The notes under the pieces were generated by a model, which had not been told where the DNA came from, ran no database searches, and saw only the letters and a program-made list of their open reading frames with translations. Both the position numbers and the translations under genes were made by a program. A DNA stretch of 64,000 bases from Histoplasma ohiense (taxonomy: Eukaryota; Ascomycota; Eurotiomycetes; Onygenales; Ajellomycetaceae), in the NCBI GenBank assembly GCA_017607445.1, contig JAEVHH010000001.1, forward strand, positions 4,774,001 to 4,838,000. The letters run 5' to 3'. Within the stretch, counting starts at the first letter, position 1. Each line of letters starts with the position of its first letter. This document shows positions 34,225 through 46,000 of the stretch, one piece after another.

Positions 34225-37200
34225 TTAGATAGATCTATTTGTAGATTTCCTTTTAGTCGGAGATTCAGGTTCATCGCCAACTTCACCATCATCATCAGCA
34301 TCGCCGATATCATCTCCAGCGTTGTAATCATCATTATCATCAACAGCCTCATCAGCAAACCGGACAATAGCACCCAGAGAACTTCGTCGAGTGTGAACAC
34401 TAGTCCTATTATGTAAAAACTGTCGCGGTTCTGTCCGTACCTGCTCCGCCCTTAAACGGGCCGCGAACGGCGTTCTTATAGGCGTAGCCGGGGTCGTAGA
34501 AACCTGCGCGAGCGCTTTGGCCCGCGCCGCCCGCTTTGATGGGCTATTGAGGTACCCCGGTGTGGCTATCGGAGTTTGTGCTGTAAAGTGTGGAAGCGGG
34601 CCTAGCTCGCTCAGGCTCAGAATTGGATCCACTAAAGGCCACCCTTCGTTTAGCCGGCGTGGGGTTGTGGTGATATTGTCATAACTTGCTCCAATTGTAG
34701 GGTATCGATGTATATCTCCATGTCTGCCGTCCAACAACCGTTTCGCCTTCCCATACCAATGCCGGAACATATTTCTGACATGCTTACGGAGGTTTCGTTC
34801 ATTCAGAGCATCGGCTGTCTCCAAACTGGCCTTAATTTGAAAAATGCGTAGAGAGAGTTTGCGAAGTTGGGTTGCACCAGATGCAGATACGTGTATTACT
34901 TGAAATTGAATAGCCTTTTCATCTAGCGCGCGAATTCTAGTAAATAACGAACTCATCCGAGTAAGGCAGCTATAAGCTAGTTGTCGACTGTAAAATATCT
35001 CCGAATCACGCACGTTCACTCGCCGTCGGGCAGTCGCCTCACGCCACTTATCAAAAGCATCAATACCGAGTTTGAATAGCCGTCTCCAGCGTATGTCATC
35101 AGCGTGGTGTTCTAATTTCGCGTTGGTGACCGCTTTAGATCGTAACGCTGAGAGCGCTCCAGAAGCTAGATTCATTTTGATCGTACGCCTAACCTTCGCG
35201 TAGGCATCTTGACGTCGTTTTTTGGCCGAATTCGCTGCGGCAACGCACCATTGTTTAAGATAACCGGTCATAAGAAAGTAGAAACGAGCATCCTTCGCCC
35301 AGGACTCCAATTCAGAAACGTGGCGCATCTGGTTCTTCCAAGCGTCAAGAGTCTCCTGTTCAAGTCTGGGGGCGTAGTACACCAGCGCGACATGATCGCG
35401 CCGTCTTTGAGTAGCAAGTTTCTCTCGCCAGTCATAGAGTTTCGACCGAAGGAGCTCTCTTGAGCGGTGGGCGCGAAAATCTTCCTCTTGGCGCAGAAGC
35501 CTTGTATACAGTCCTCGCGAATTTAAGGTCAATCTCGCCAACGTCTCACGTTTTACACGCTGCTCGTGAATTCTGCTCATCAGACGAACACGCGCCATCA
35601 GTACCCATTTATACAACGCTTGCATAACGACACGCTCGTTAATGCGAGAGGAAAGAGCTAGACAGCGCAGGCTGTCGTTCCATGTGGTCCATGTATTGCG
35701 CATGATACGGAGACGGTCAACTTCTCGTGCATGTTTCGACATGCGCGACCGCAACGCCCATGTCTTGATGGAGGAGTGGATGATTCTCGATTCGACTGAG
35801 GCAGAGACTTTGACGGCAATGGGTTCTAAGTGAGTTCGAATCCGCCATTCCGAGAAACAATGCCCGGTATGTTCAAGCTTCCACCGGCTATCGGCGTGTT
35901 GTTGAGCCGAAATAATGGCGCGCATCCGTTGAGACCATTTCTGGAAAGTCGCCTGAAGCAAAGTCTGTTTGTTGTGCACGTCTATCTCTTGGTCACGCTC
36001 CCTTTGGGTTCGCAATGCCCGAAGCCACGAGAGAAGTGACTTATGTTTCAAGCGATAATCTCTCCACTGAGGGGCACGTCGATCGCAGAATGTCCAAAAC
36101 CACTTCCAATACGCAGATCTTGCAAGGTTTTCCTGATAAACAGCATCAGCCTCGGCATCGACTTTCTGGAACTGTTGAAATTTAGTCTTCCAGGTCTTGA
36201 ATGGCTTCGTCAACGCAAGTCGTTGAGCCTTCATCTCATTTACCGCGGTTATTCCCCGCCACGCATTGAAATACTTTATGCATAGAATATGTCGTCGGGC
36301 TTCAGACGCTTTCTCTACTTCATCCGAAGTAACTTGTGCCCAATGAGTGAATGCTTTCGTCATTAAATATAGATCTCGAGCTCGCGCAGCACGTTTCTCA
36401 AGATGTTTAAAGAATCTTGCCGTCTGGGCTTCTTGGCGTTTCTGTCGCCATGTGGTTCGCCAAATGTCAAATGCCTGACGCTGAAGGGTAGATGCATCAT
36501 GCTTGGCAGCTGCGATTTGCATAGACTCGAAGGCTTGTCGTTGTCGCTTAGCTCGCTCCGACCATTTAGCAAATATTCGTCGGACAGTACCTCGTTGTCG
36601 ATACATGTTGAATGTGGACGCATCGCGGAGAAGGTGGGAAAGAGAAGGTTGGTATATTAGTTCCGGGGGTACTTGAACTCCGGGTATAAGATCGCCATGT
36701 TGGAGAAGCTCATTATTAGATTCCTCGCTGCTATCAAATAATAACCGCTTTTGATTAATGTGGTTTGTTGTTTTATTTTCATTCACACCATGATTCAAAT
36801 GATGCGCATCTAAATCCACTCGCAATTGGGCCGGTTCGGTAATAATCGCACCAGTCTGCGGCTGGCGACGAGCAGTGTTCTTTGTAGGTCTGTTGGCTGT
36901 CATCCTGCTTCTCGTTTCCACAATGGCCGGTGCATGTGCATGTCGACCAGGCTCCTCTCTCCTGATTGGGGTCGGAGAGAAAATTCTCCTTCCGACTTCC
37001 AACCTTGACACAGATGATCTTGAGCTGGGTCGATACATACTCCTTTGTGTAGTTTCATTGGCAGCATCGTACATTGAATTGAACGACGCCCGCCTGGCGC
37101 GCTGTCCCCCATGGACCGGATACCGAGTCGGCTGCCATCGGCCGGTATTTTTTTCCTCTGCCAGTGCACCATTGGCTTCCGTATCCGCGGTGGTGACTTC

Positions 37201-37615
37201 TTCGATTCTTCCCCCTTCCCCTCCTGTCTCGTCCCCGTACTCGAGCTCAATGCCCATGCGCAGCAAAAGGGTCTCAAATTTTTCATACAGCGTATCACCT
37301 GGCACCGACTTGCCTCCAAGCTGGAATAGAAAGCGCAGGTACGTCCGATCCGTTTCCGCCTCGATGCCATTTTCCGATAACACGGAATCATATGCTGCGA
37401 ATATAGCGCGAAAGGGGAGTCGGTGAGCATCGGGCTGCTTCTCTGCGCGAGAGACGATTTGGAGGAGGATATTGACATCTACGTTTCCACCGAATCAGCG
37501 ACATACCTTCATTGAAATACCTTCTGAGAAAGGGAGAGGGGGGAGAGCGCCGACCTTGATCTGAAAGGGACAGTTGCTCGTCCAGTTCGACTTGGTGGCC
37601 GCGACGTGGATACAT
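34225..37615 (-). CDS. SFI1: SFI1 spindle-pole-body protein with centrin-binding repeats
   Basis: Half-bridge scaffold for spindle pole body duplication; its long helix is coated by centrin (Cdc31). Exons 37615-37507 and 37478-34225 give 1120 aa. The N-terminus has DVNILLQIVSRAEK and LPFRAIFAAYDSVL, as in fungal SFI1 proteins. From about residue 310 the protein is a regular series of short helices each holding a central Trp (for example FAKWSERAK, FTHWAQV, FNAWRGI, YKWVLMAR, FDKWREA, FRHWYGK). I count at least 17 Trp repeats. The C-terminal tail is rich in Ser-Pro/Thr-Pro sites (ATPIRTPFAARL), suiting CDK control of duplication, and ends acidic. An alternative exon 1 donor 35-45 bp upstream (GTCGGC) is possible, but GTATGT is much stronger. 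Confidence 0.9.
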
Positions 37616-38004
37616 CGAGCGTTTCGCGACCTATGGCGCGTTGTTTGATACATAGAGGCGATACGAAACACCTACGCAGATCGCAAGAGCTCAAGGACAA
37701 AGGTGGGAGGACTCAATAAGCAGCCACATTTCCAGCACATCAAATTGTCATAAGCTGGATTCTGTCGCGGGACGACATTCAATATACTCAGTTACTATGG
37801 CGGTCACCACATTTATCTGGTGCTTGTTCTCCCGCCAACGCGCCTGGTAGCTTATGTAATCCCAGCCTCGACCAATCCTTTGACGCCGAAAAAACCTTGG
37901 AAGGTCCAGTGGTGGTTTGATGATGGCGATACCTTGCAGGATCCCCCAGGGAGAAGTGCAGACGATATAATAATTATCGCGGGTCCCTCTTAGCCGCTGC
38001 GAAT
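37616..38004. promoter_or_regulatory. Divergent promoter region (SFI1 / NDUFAF8-like gene)
   Basis: A 389-bp spacer between divergent ATGs must contain both promoters. No other feature was recognised. Confidence 0.5.
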
Positions 38005-38316
38005 ATGACCGGGCGAACGAGGCCAATTGAGAAGTTTGCCAAAGCTACCGCCCAGTGCTCTGCTCAGGTTCGTACACAAACCATCCCAAAGCCATGAAAG
38101 GTAACAACATAAAGTCACTCGCTGATTCCAGTACTATAGGCCTCCGCGTACGGCAAATGTGTCTTCGCTGATTATAATGCGATCCGAAAGGATATGTGCG
38201 CAAAGGAGTTTATGAAGCTAAAGGAATGCTATCTGGTATAATCTACATTCTGAACCCCATGTCCGATGCAGAAACCTAATTTGTATACAACACAGGCAGC
38301 GGCTAAGAAGCCATGA
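38005..38316 (+). CDS. NDUFAF8-like complex I assembly factor (twin-Cys small mitochondrial protein)
   Basis: A 59-aa protein in three exons (38005-38067, 38140-38235, 38296-38316), each too short to stand out alone. Exon lengths are 63, 96 and 21 nt, all introns are phase 0, and the introns are 72 and 60 bp. The protein has four cysteines: AQCSAQ, YGKCVF, DMCAKEF and KECYLAAAKKP. The order AAYGxCV, KDxCAxEFxxLxxC and AAAKK matches human NDUFAF8 as I remember it. NDUFAF8 stabilises NDUFAF5 and is needed to assemble the Q module of NADH dehydrogenase. Paired cysteines suggest Mia40-dependent oxidation in the intermembrane space or a fold of that type. It shares a divergent promoter with SFI1. 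A CHCH protein of another role is the main alternative. Confidence 0.82.
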
Positions 38317-38594
38317 TAACGGGCAACTGGTTTGTAAGATGGAATGGCATACCGTTACTTTAATATGAAAGAGCTCGCAGAAATATGGCAATATGGTATC
38401 CCGGTTTATCCCGGTTTACATGTAGAATAGCGGAATCAATTAGTTTTAGAAGGAAAAAAAAATCATCCATATCTCTACGCAGTAGAGAGCACCCTGACGA
38501 CCCTTTCAACTTCACAATAACCTGACAAACCACAGAATCCAGCTTCCATGATGAAAACCCTCTTAGTCTTCTTTTTTGCTTCAAATATTTCTAA

Positions 38595-41500
38595 CTACAA
38601 CTTCACCAGCCGAAGCAAGAAGGTCGCTTTTTGTACCTCTTGCTCTTCTTCTAAAATGATCCCCTCTTCCTCGCCTTCGGGTGCCCTCCCTTCGACCTCT
38701 GTGACTATATGTTGGTCGATCGGTCTACGCAACGCTTTTTCAATCGTCTTCGACTGCGTCTGGAAAACGCGCTCGATGCCGACATTGTCAGGGTCAGAGA
38801 GGACCCGATACTCCATCCCCACGTCGTCAGTTGGAACCAACCCCGCCTTTTTTCGCAGCCGCTGGACTCGGTTCACAATTTCCCTTGCTAGCCCTTCCTC
38901 AGCTAACTCAGGGTATAAAACTGCGTCCAGGATGATAAGTACATCATCATCCGTATTCGTTTCAAAGTCCTTGGAAGATGCGTCGTCTTTCAAGCCGCGC
39001 CTGATTACCAGATCCCCGTCGACAAGCTCAATGCCATCAACCACCATCTTCTTGTCAGTAACGAATCGCTTAACATCGTTACTTGAGAGCGATGGTAGCG
39101 CTTTCTTAACCTTTTGAGCATCTTTCTTCAATTTCTTGCCTAGAGTGGGCCAATCTGCTGTGACACTGTACTGGACATTGTACTTATCCTCATCGGATGA
39201 GAGCACCAGATCCCGGATATTAAGCTCTTCCAGAATGTAGCTCTCTAGGGATCTCACATCATCGAGATATTGTTTTTCCTGGTGGATCACAACGAGCGTC
39301 TTCAGGGGTGACTTGAGGCCAATGCTTCTGCGTTCACGTGCAATGCGACCAAGCTCAATCACCTTCTGCATCCTACCGACCTGTCTCTCAATGACATCAT
39401 CAAAAAGTTCTTCACGAACCTCAGGGAAAGCGAGGAAATGGACGCTGCGGCTATCCTCGGCTTGAAGGGATTTTGGTATATGAGGAAGGAGTCGAAGGTA
39501 TATATTATCGGTGATGAAAGGTGTGAAAGGTGCGAGGCCGCGGACTAGGGTATAAAGGACCTCGAAAAGGGTATTTAACGCGTGTAAAGTGTCGTCCAAC
39601 CCAAGCTCCCCCTTCAGCCTCCTACGGTTGAACCGAATGTACCAGTTGGTGGTGTTATCGATCAATCCTAGTAGTCTCGGAACAACGGTATAAAGCCGGT
39701 ACCCAGCCATTTCTTGATTGACAAATTTGAGTAGACTCTGACAGCTTGCCAGAATCCAGCGATCCATGACATTCGTGTTGGTCGCTTCCGCCGCTGGATC
39801 GAACACATACTCCACGTCCTCGATCTTTTTCAGCAGCGCAACCTGAGCTTCGAAGAATTTGTAACTATTCCACAAGGGGAGCAGAACTTTGGCGACAATT
39901 TCTTTGACACCTGATTCCTTGAATCTTAAGGGCTCTGCGCGAACGACTGGAGAGTTAATGAGGTAAAGCCGAAGCGGGTCAGACCCATAGCGATCCATAA
40001 TGAGAGTTGGGTCTGGGTAATTTTTCAATCGCTTTGACATTTTCTTGCCGTCTTCAGCAAGTACAATTCCATTCACAACACAGTTCTTGAATGGCAGCTT
40101 TCCGTACAGGTGCGTGCTAATGACAGCGAGTGTATAAAACCAACCTCGGGTCTGGTCAAGGCCTTCTGCGATGAAATCACCCGGGAACGACTTCTCAAAA
40201 TGGTCTTTGTTCTCAAAGGGATAATGCTGGGAAGCATAGGGCATACTTCCGGATTCAAACCAACAATCAAGTACTTCCTCGACCCTTCGTAATACACCCT
40301 TCCCTTGCTTGCTTGGGATAGTGATGTGGTCAATCTTATCGCGATGGAGGTCCGTGAGTTCACCAGTATATCCACTGAGCTGTCTGAGCTCCTCAACGCT
40401 GCCAATAGCTATAATTTCTTTGTAATCCTCACTGGCCCACAATGGGATCGGAGTTCCCCAGTATCGATTTCTCGAAATGTTCCAATCCCTTGCATTCGCA
40501 ATCCAACTTGCGAATCGTTTGTCTTTGACAAAGGAAGGGACCCAATAAGACTCCTCTATCCCTTGAAGCATTTGGGGAATAATGGGACCTATTTTGACGA
40601 ACCACGAAGGCACAGCTCTATAGATCAAAGGAGTGTCAGATCTCCAGCAGAATGGATAGCTATGCGTGATCTGGGCATCCACGACAAGGCGCCCAGCTGC
40701 TTTCAGGTGTTTTACAATCGCTTTATCTGCTGCTTTGACATGTTGACCAGCAAAATCTCGAACCTCTGAGGTAAAAAAGCCTCTCTCGTCGACCGGGTTT
40801 GGCGGCAACCGCGTATCAGTAATGATGCCATTCTCAACAGCCACGTTGTAATCTTCTTCGCCGAACGCTGGAGCTTGATGAACTAAACCAACACCATCGT
40901 CTGCAGTGACATACGTCGCGTTAAGAACTTGAAACCCTACGTCCTTGAACTCTTCATAGAAATAGTCAAAAAGAGGTTGGTATTTCCATCCTTTCATAGC
41001 TGATCCCTTGAAGCGCTCGAGAACTTGGTATTTCGCCTTTTTGGGGTCCTTATATAGAGTCTTGAGCAAGGCCTCGATGAGTATATAATTACTTCCGGAC
41101 ACAACATCATGGATCTTAACGTATTCAAAATCGGGATGTGCTGCAAGCGATGTATGCGATGGCAAAGTCCACGGCGTAGTTGTCCAGGCGAGGAGCTTTG
41201 TTTGCGGATCGTCGAGGAGCGGAAATGAGACGACTACTGCAGGATCTTGTACATCTTTATAATTTTGTTGTGCCTCAAAGTTACTCAATGGGGTGTTAAG
41301 AGCCGTAGAGTAAGGCATGACTCTGTAACCACGATAGATCACCCCTTTGTCGAATAACTGCTTCACTATCCACCAAAGGCTCTCCATATATGAAGTATCC
41401 ATAGTCTACTCCAGAAGAAGTGTCAGTCATTCCTCGGGCTTCTAGCCGCAATGCAAAATATTGCTCAAAAGATACGGGAAGCATAGAGAGAGAGAGAGAT

Positions 41501-41939
41501 GATCATGTACCTTGTAATCATTGTCAAAATCGATCCAGCGACCAAGCCTATCAATAGTCTGCCTCCATTCTGCAGCAAACCTCATGACAACCGCCCTGCA
41601 CTCTGCATTGTATTTTCCCAGACCTAGTTTTTCCACCGCTTCGGATCCAGACATGCCCAGGGTTTTGTCGATTTCGTACTCGATTGGAACTCCATGAGTA
41701 TCCCAACCAAATCGTCGTTCGACATAACGTCCCTTCATAGACCAATATCTTGGAATGATGTCCTTTATAGTAGACGCTAACAGGTGGCCGTAATGTGGAA
41801 GTCCTGTCGCAAAGGGCGGTCCATCATAGAACGTATACGGGGTTCTTCCTCGAGACAGTTCGACCTGTCTCTCAAAAGCACCAATTTCCTTCCATCGCTT
41901 GAGGAAGGCCTCTTCTTCCTTTGGAAAGTCAATCGCCAT
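38595..41939 (-). CDS. ILS1: Isoleucyl-tRNA synthetase, cytosolic
   Basis: Class I synthetase that charges tRNA-Ile with isoleucine and edits valine. Exons 41939-41511 and 41405-38595 give 1079 aa, close to yeast Ils1 (1072). The HIGH motif is HYGH at residues 49-52. YDGPPFATG, RRFGWDTHGVP and WIDFDNDYK precede the single intron; KMSKR lies near residue 595 (GKKMSKRLKNYPDP). The CP1 editing domain, catalytic domain and C-terminal domains are complete. An in-frame ATG at 42089 would add 50 residues. I prefer 41939 because MAIDFPKEEE matches the family start, the ATG context is strong (GCCATGG), and a TGAGTCA site lies within the would-be extension. The intron carries a (GA)n tract. Confidence 0.94.
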
Positions 41940-42325
41940 GGCAGAGCCAGTGCCTTGGAAGTGATTTACTGCGGTTGCTTTCTCCAACGCGTGGTGGGGA
42001 GAAGTAGGTGTTTTCAAGGTTATTGTGTGAGTCAAAATCGTTGGAGAAGTTACCCCGCTATATTGATTTTCCGGTGGTTGGAATGACATGTCATGGAGGG
42101 GTCATTTTTTGGGACATAGCACAACAAAAGACATACTTATTTAGTGTCATAAAACCGGTCATATATCATGAAACCTGACATATATACAAGCAATCATGTC
42201 GTTTAACTAAAATACTTGAAGTTTACATTCAAACTAGTATAACTTGCTGTGTGGAGGTATCATTAGCTTCGACCGGGTGTAAAAAGCTATGTAAGATAAT
42301 GAATTGCCCAAGCCGCTTCTGAGAC
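41940..42325. promoter_or_regulatory. IleRS promoter / USO1 3' region
   Basis: Spacer between two minus-strand genes. It contains the TGAGTCA site and a 50-codon open frame in phase with IleRS (42089-41940), which could be translated if the upstream ATG is used. Confidence 0.5.
42028..42034. promoter_or_regulatory. Candidate CpcA/Gcn4 site (TGAGTCA) upstream of IleRS
   Basis: An exact TGAGTCA lies 89 bp before the preferred ATG at 41939. Aminoacyl-tRNA synthetase and amino-acid biosynthesis genes are known targets of general amino-acid control in fungi. About eight such 7-mers are expected by chance in 64 kb, so position is the main support. Confidence 0.45.
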
Positions 42326-45300
42326 CTAGTCCTCCCCATCGTCTTCGTCATCATCGTCGCCTTCTTCCATTTCGGAGACCTCTTCGCCGAGGTCCTTCAA
42401 GCGTTTCTATAGCTATGGGTTAGCCCACGTCTTTTTATTGAGTAGCTCTGTAGTGCTTACCTTGTCCTGGTTGCGCTTCATTTCCAAGTCACTGAAAACG
42501 ATCAATAGATCCTCCAGCTCTCCCTGTACAGCTTTCCGAGCTTCTTCCTTCTCTTTTAACTCGATCTTGGATGCTCCTAACGCAGCCTGTGCGGTTTTAA
42601 GCTTTTCTTCGGCCTTTGCGGCACGTTCGCTAGCTTCCTCAGCGCGATCTTCAGCCCGTTGATTCCGTGCTTCCAATGAGGAAAGCTTCGAAGAATACTC
42701 CTCATGAGCAGTTTGGAGGTCCTGAATATGATCTTTGCCCGCTTTCTCAAGACTTGCCTCAAGATTCTGAATGGTCTTTTTCAGATCTGCTACTTCAGCC
42801 TCATGTCGTTTACGTATCTTTGCAGCGTTCTTTTCATGTTCTCCAGATGTCTGCTTGAGCTGTGAGTCTATGGTTCGTAATTGTTCTCCGTGCTGTCGGA
42901 GTAGGTCGTTGTAAGACTGTTTGTTCCGTTCCTCGAGCGTTCTCAACTCCTCTTCATGGTTCCTCTGAAGCGTTTCATTGAGATGCTTTACTCTGTTAAG
43001 CTCAAGGGTAGTTGAATCTTTCGTCTTTCTATGGTCCAGTTGCTCCTGTTCTAATTTCCGCTCTAGTGTCAGTAGATCTGATTCGAGCTTTTGAATCGCT
43101 TGCGCCTTATCTTCCACTTGGGCTCGAAGGGTATCTACCAGCTCGCGAGATATTCCCTTCTGGACGCCATTAGCAATGATGGGCACCTCGAACCCTGGGT
43201 CGCGGTCAATAGCACGGATCAGGCGGCTGAAGTTGTCTTTGAGGAAATCGATGAACGTTTTATCGAAGTATACCTCAGGTAGTCCATCATAGGCAAGTTG
43301 TGATGACTGTGGGAGAACTTCAAAATCTCGGACTAACGACAGCTCGCGAAGTTTTGTGATCTTATCGATATATTGTTCCCTTCCCAAACCGTTCATTAAA
43401 AGCCGATGTAATGTAGGGCGCGGTATTGGAGAGTCCTTAGTCGAGAATTCGTAGATGATCCCTAGCAGAATAGCTGAAAGGCCTGGGAGCAATGTCTTGG
43501 ATGGAGTACTCCGACTCGTTTCCTGAATAAGCCTCTGAACAATGCTTCCCTCACCAAGGAAATCATCAACAACGTCGAGGTCCTCATACAGCCAACCACA
43601 AAGAAGCATTAAATATCCCACGGAGATCCGTTCATCGTAATTCCTTTGCATGCCAGTTATGAGATTTCCTGCTATGACTTGAACACAAGTAATAACTTCC
43701 TCACCACTCGACTCATCTCCTTCCGTTACTTTCATAGCAAGAGCTTTTGCTTCTGGGTCCTCAAAAACCAAATGGAACAGTAAAACAGCGGCCAACCAGG
43801 TTTGATACGGGTCAGCGTTCCCTCTGCTAGCTAGTGGCTGGAGAAGGATTGTAAAGATATTCGCAATTTGGTCTTCTCCACTGGTATGCCCATCGATTGC
43901 TCTGCGCAGAAAATGGAGTCGAATTCCAGAATGGTTTGATAAAAAGGCTTTGACACACTCACAAGCAGCGAGCCTCGCATCGAGAAAATGAGCTGACTCT
44001 GACTCGAGAGTTAACTCCAGAAGTGCCTCGATCACATTGATCTTCTCGTGCGTGCTTGCATTTGCCCCGTTGGTAAGCGGTTCTTTATTTGGCTGAGCCA
44101 GCGTAGGTCCAACTGAGACATCTATATCCGCAAACTGTTCTTGTAAATTTGAATTTCCGCGTATTAAATCTGCGCACACAGATAGAGCCTAGGACTCGTG
44201 TTGTTAGAACGAAGCAGTATTAAGTCGAGATCAAAATATCATACCTTCGTCCTAATCTTAATATCAAAACTTGTATTGAAAGCGGTACGAAGAGCCTGCT
44301 CCATAACCCCATTCTGCCAGAATGCCGATTGATTGACGGGTGTACTGATTCCACCCTTAACAAGGAATAACTGAACTATTGCCAAAAGTCCCCAAAGGTT
44401 CTTATCCCGGTGCTCCAATGCCCACTCCGGAATGCCATCTTCCTTTTCTTGCTCTCGGTTCGCCTCAGAAAGGAGTGCTCCAAGCTTCTTTACACAGCCG
44501 GTCTCACGGAAATATGATTGGTTGGAAACATTGAGCGAAAGTAGATTTCCCAGAAGTGACAAGCAGTCTGCAACAACCGTTGACCCATGCGTTAAAGAAC
44601 CCTCGGTTTCTATTAAGGAGAAAATACGTTCGAAGGCGTTCTCGAAAGCCACTAGCTTTTGGAGTTCCGCAGATGATGGCGTCAATGCGATTAAAAGGAG
44701 GAGGGCCTCTTTCCTCATAGATTAGCATGACAAATTTCAATGACAACAAGAAATAGGAGATATACAAGGAACAAAACGCACCATTGCGCACCGGTTCACG
44801 AGCGTCACTCAGAACATTAACTAGCCGTGATATCCCTAATGGCGCCGTAAAAATACACTCTTGGGTTCTCTCTGGGCGTGCGCTTGATATATATGACATC
44901 AATTGGAGGGAGTACAATCGAGAGTAGAATTCCTTGGAGTCCAAGAGATCGAGCAGGATTGTTATGTTGTCTTGCCGCTATTCAACGATGTCAACATACT
45001 TGAAGTTAACCGGCTTGTATTTGACTTACTTGAGTAAACTCATCGGCAAGCCAAAGTGCAATTTCATCAGATGCTTCGGGCTGTTATCGAATACAGTTAG
45101 CAACCCAAGGCCTTAAAAACCAGCGATATGGACAACACCTACACTATTATCATTGGGAGAAAATAACATCAGTAAAGTCTCTAAGACCACCTTAATAGTA
45201 TCAACATCTTCTGCATCTTTTCTCAAACTGTTTATTAATGGACGAAGTGCACCGGACGAAACAGATGCAGGGTATTCCTTAGCAAAACTCCGAAGACCCA

Positions 45301-45418
45301 AAATGGCTGCTCTGCGGTCCTCCAGCAATGTCGCACTCTGTAGCCTATTGCTCAGAGTATTAATTGTATCCGTCGCCGTCTGCCTGGCAGGAACTTGGGA
45401 CTCGAGAATTCGAAACAT
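42326..45418 (-). CDS. USO1: USO1/p115 vesicle tethering factor
   Basis: Golgin-like tether for ER-to-Golgi COPII vesicles, acting with Rab1/Ypt1 and SNAREs. Exons 45418-45143, 45080-45030, 44977-44782, 44708-44245, 44188-42461 and 42406-42326 give 931 aa. The N-terminal armadillo-type head (about residues 1-640) has SATLLEDRRAAILGLRSFAK, APLGISRLVNVLSDAREPVRNE and QKLVAFENAFERIF. A coiled coil from about residue 650 leads to a strongly acidic tail (EEGDDDDEDDGED), as in the family. The coiled coil is much shorter than in yeast Uso1 and nearer to mammalian p115. A 3' splice acceptor of the AAAG type (44709) is needed for exon 4 to keep frame. It shares a 582-bp divergent promoter with RAT1. 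Confidence 0.92.
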
Positions 45419-46000
45419 GGCACCGTGTTGCTAACAAATACGCATTGTCGCCAGATGCTGAGGGCCATAGAGTTCGCAAACATTCATATAAAGTTGTATT
45501 GAGCTTCAGGGCTTCCGACAAATTTCAACAGACTGCCCACGCAACGCCGTCCGTCCCCTCACCGCGTAGCTGTATCAGGGAGGCAAGCAGATTGTAGCCA
45601 ATGCCACAATACATGCGGTCTCGAGTTCGAGCTTGATTGCTGTCGAACACTTGTCACCCTGGCCAGTTGGATATCACGTTATCTGCGGAACTTTGTTTGT
45701 CCGAAAGGCTGAAGATTTGCTTCAAAATCTCAACCTTAAATTCTAAAATCATTGGCAAACATCAAGCCTGGAACTGGCTTGGAATTTGTTTCTTACTGTC
45801 GTTTTCTGTGTTGCTTATATAGAAGCGCCGTTTATTCATGGTTTCCCTGACATATATATCCGTTTGCGAACCATACATTTTTGTCGCAGCTCCCTCAAGG
45901 CCTCAGCCTCGCGAAGCTCGCAGCACGGCGGAGCCGGAAACGATAGAGAGAATATAGACATTTTACCTTCCAGAGTAGGAGACTACTCATTACCGTTAAT
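45419..46000. promoter_or_regulatory. Divergent promoter region (USO1 / RAT1)
   Basis: This spacer between divergent start codons holds both promoters. Short open frames inside it lack motifs. No repeats were seen. Confidence 0.5.

Noticed and set aside
35822..35834. tRNA B-box-like GAGTTCGAATCC
   Set aside because: It lies inside SFI1 coding sequence with no A box or cloverleaf at the right distance.
36875..37426. 183-codon plus-strand frame
   Set aside because: It is antisense to the SFI1 coding sequence, whose frame and repeats are clear.
38548..39117. 189-codon plus-strand frame rich in Ser/Thr
   Set aside because: It is the complement of the IleRS C-terminal coding region.
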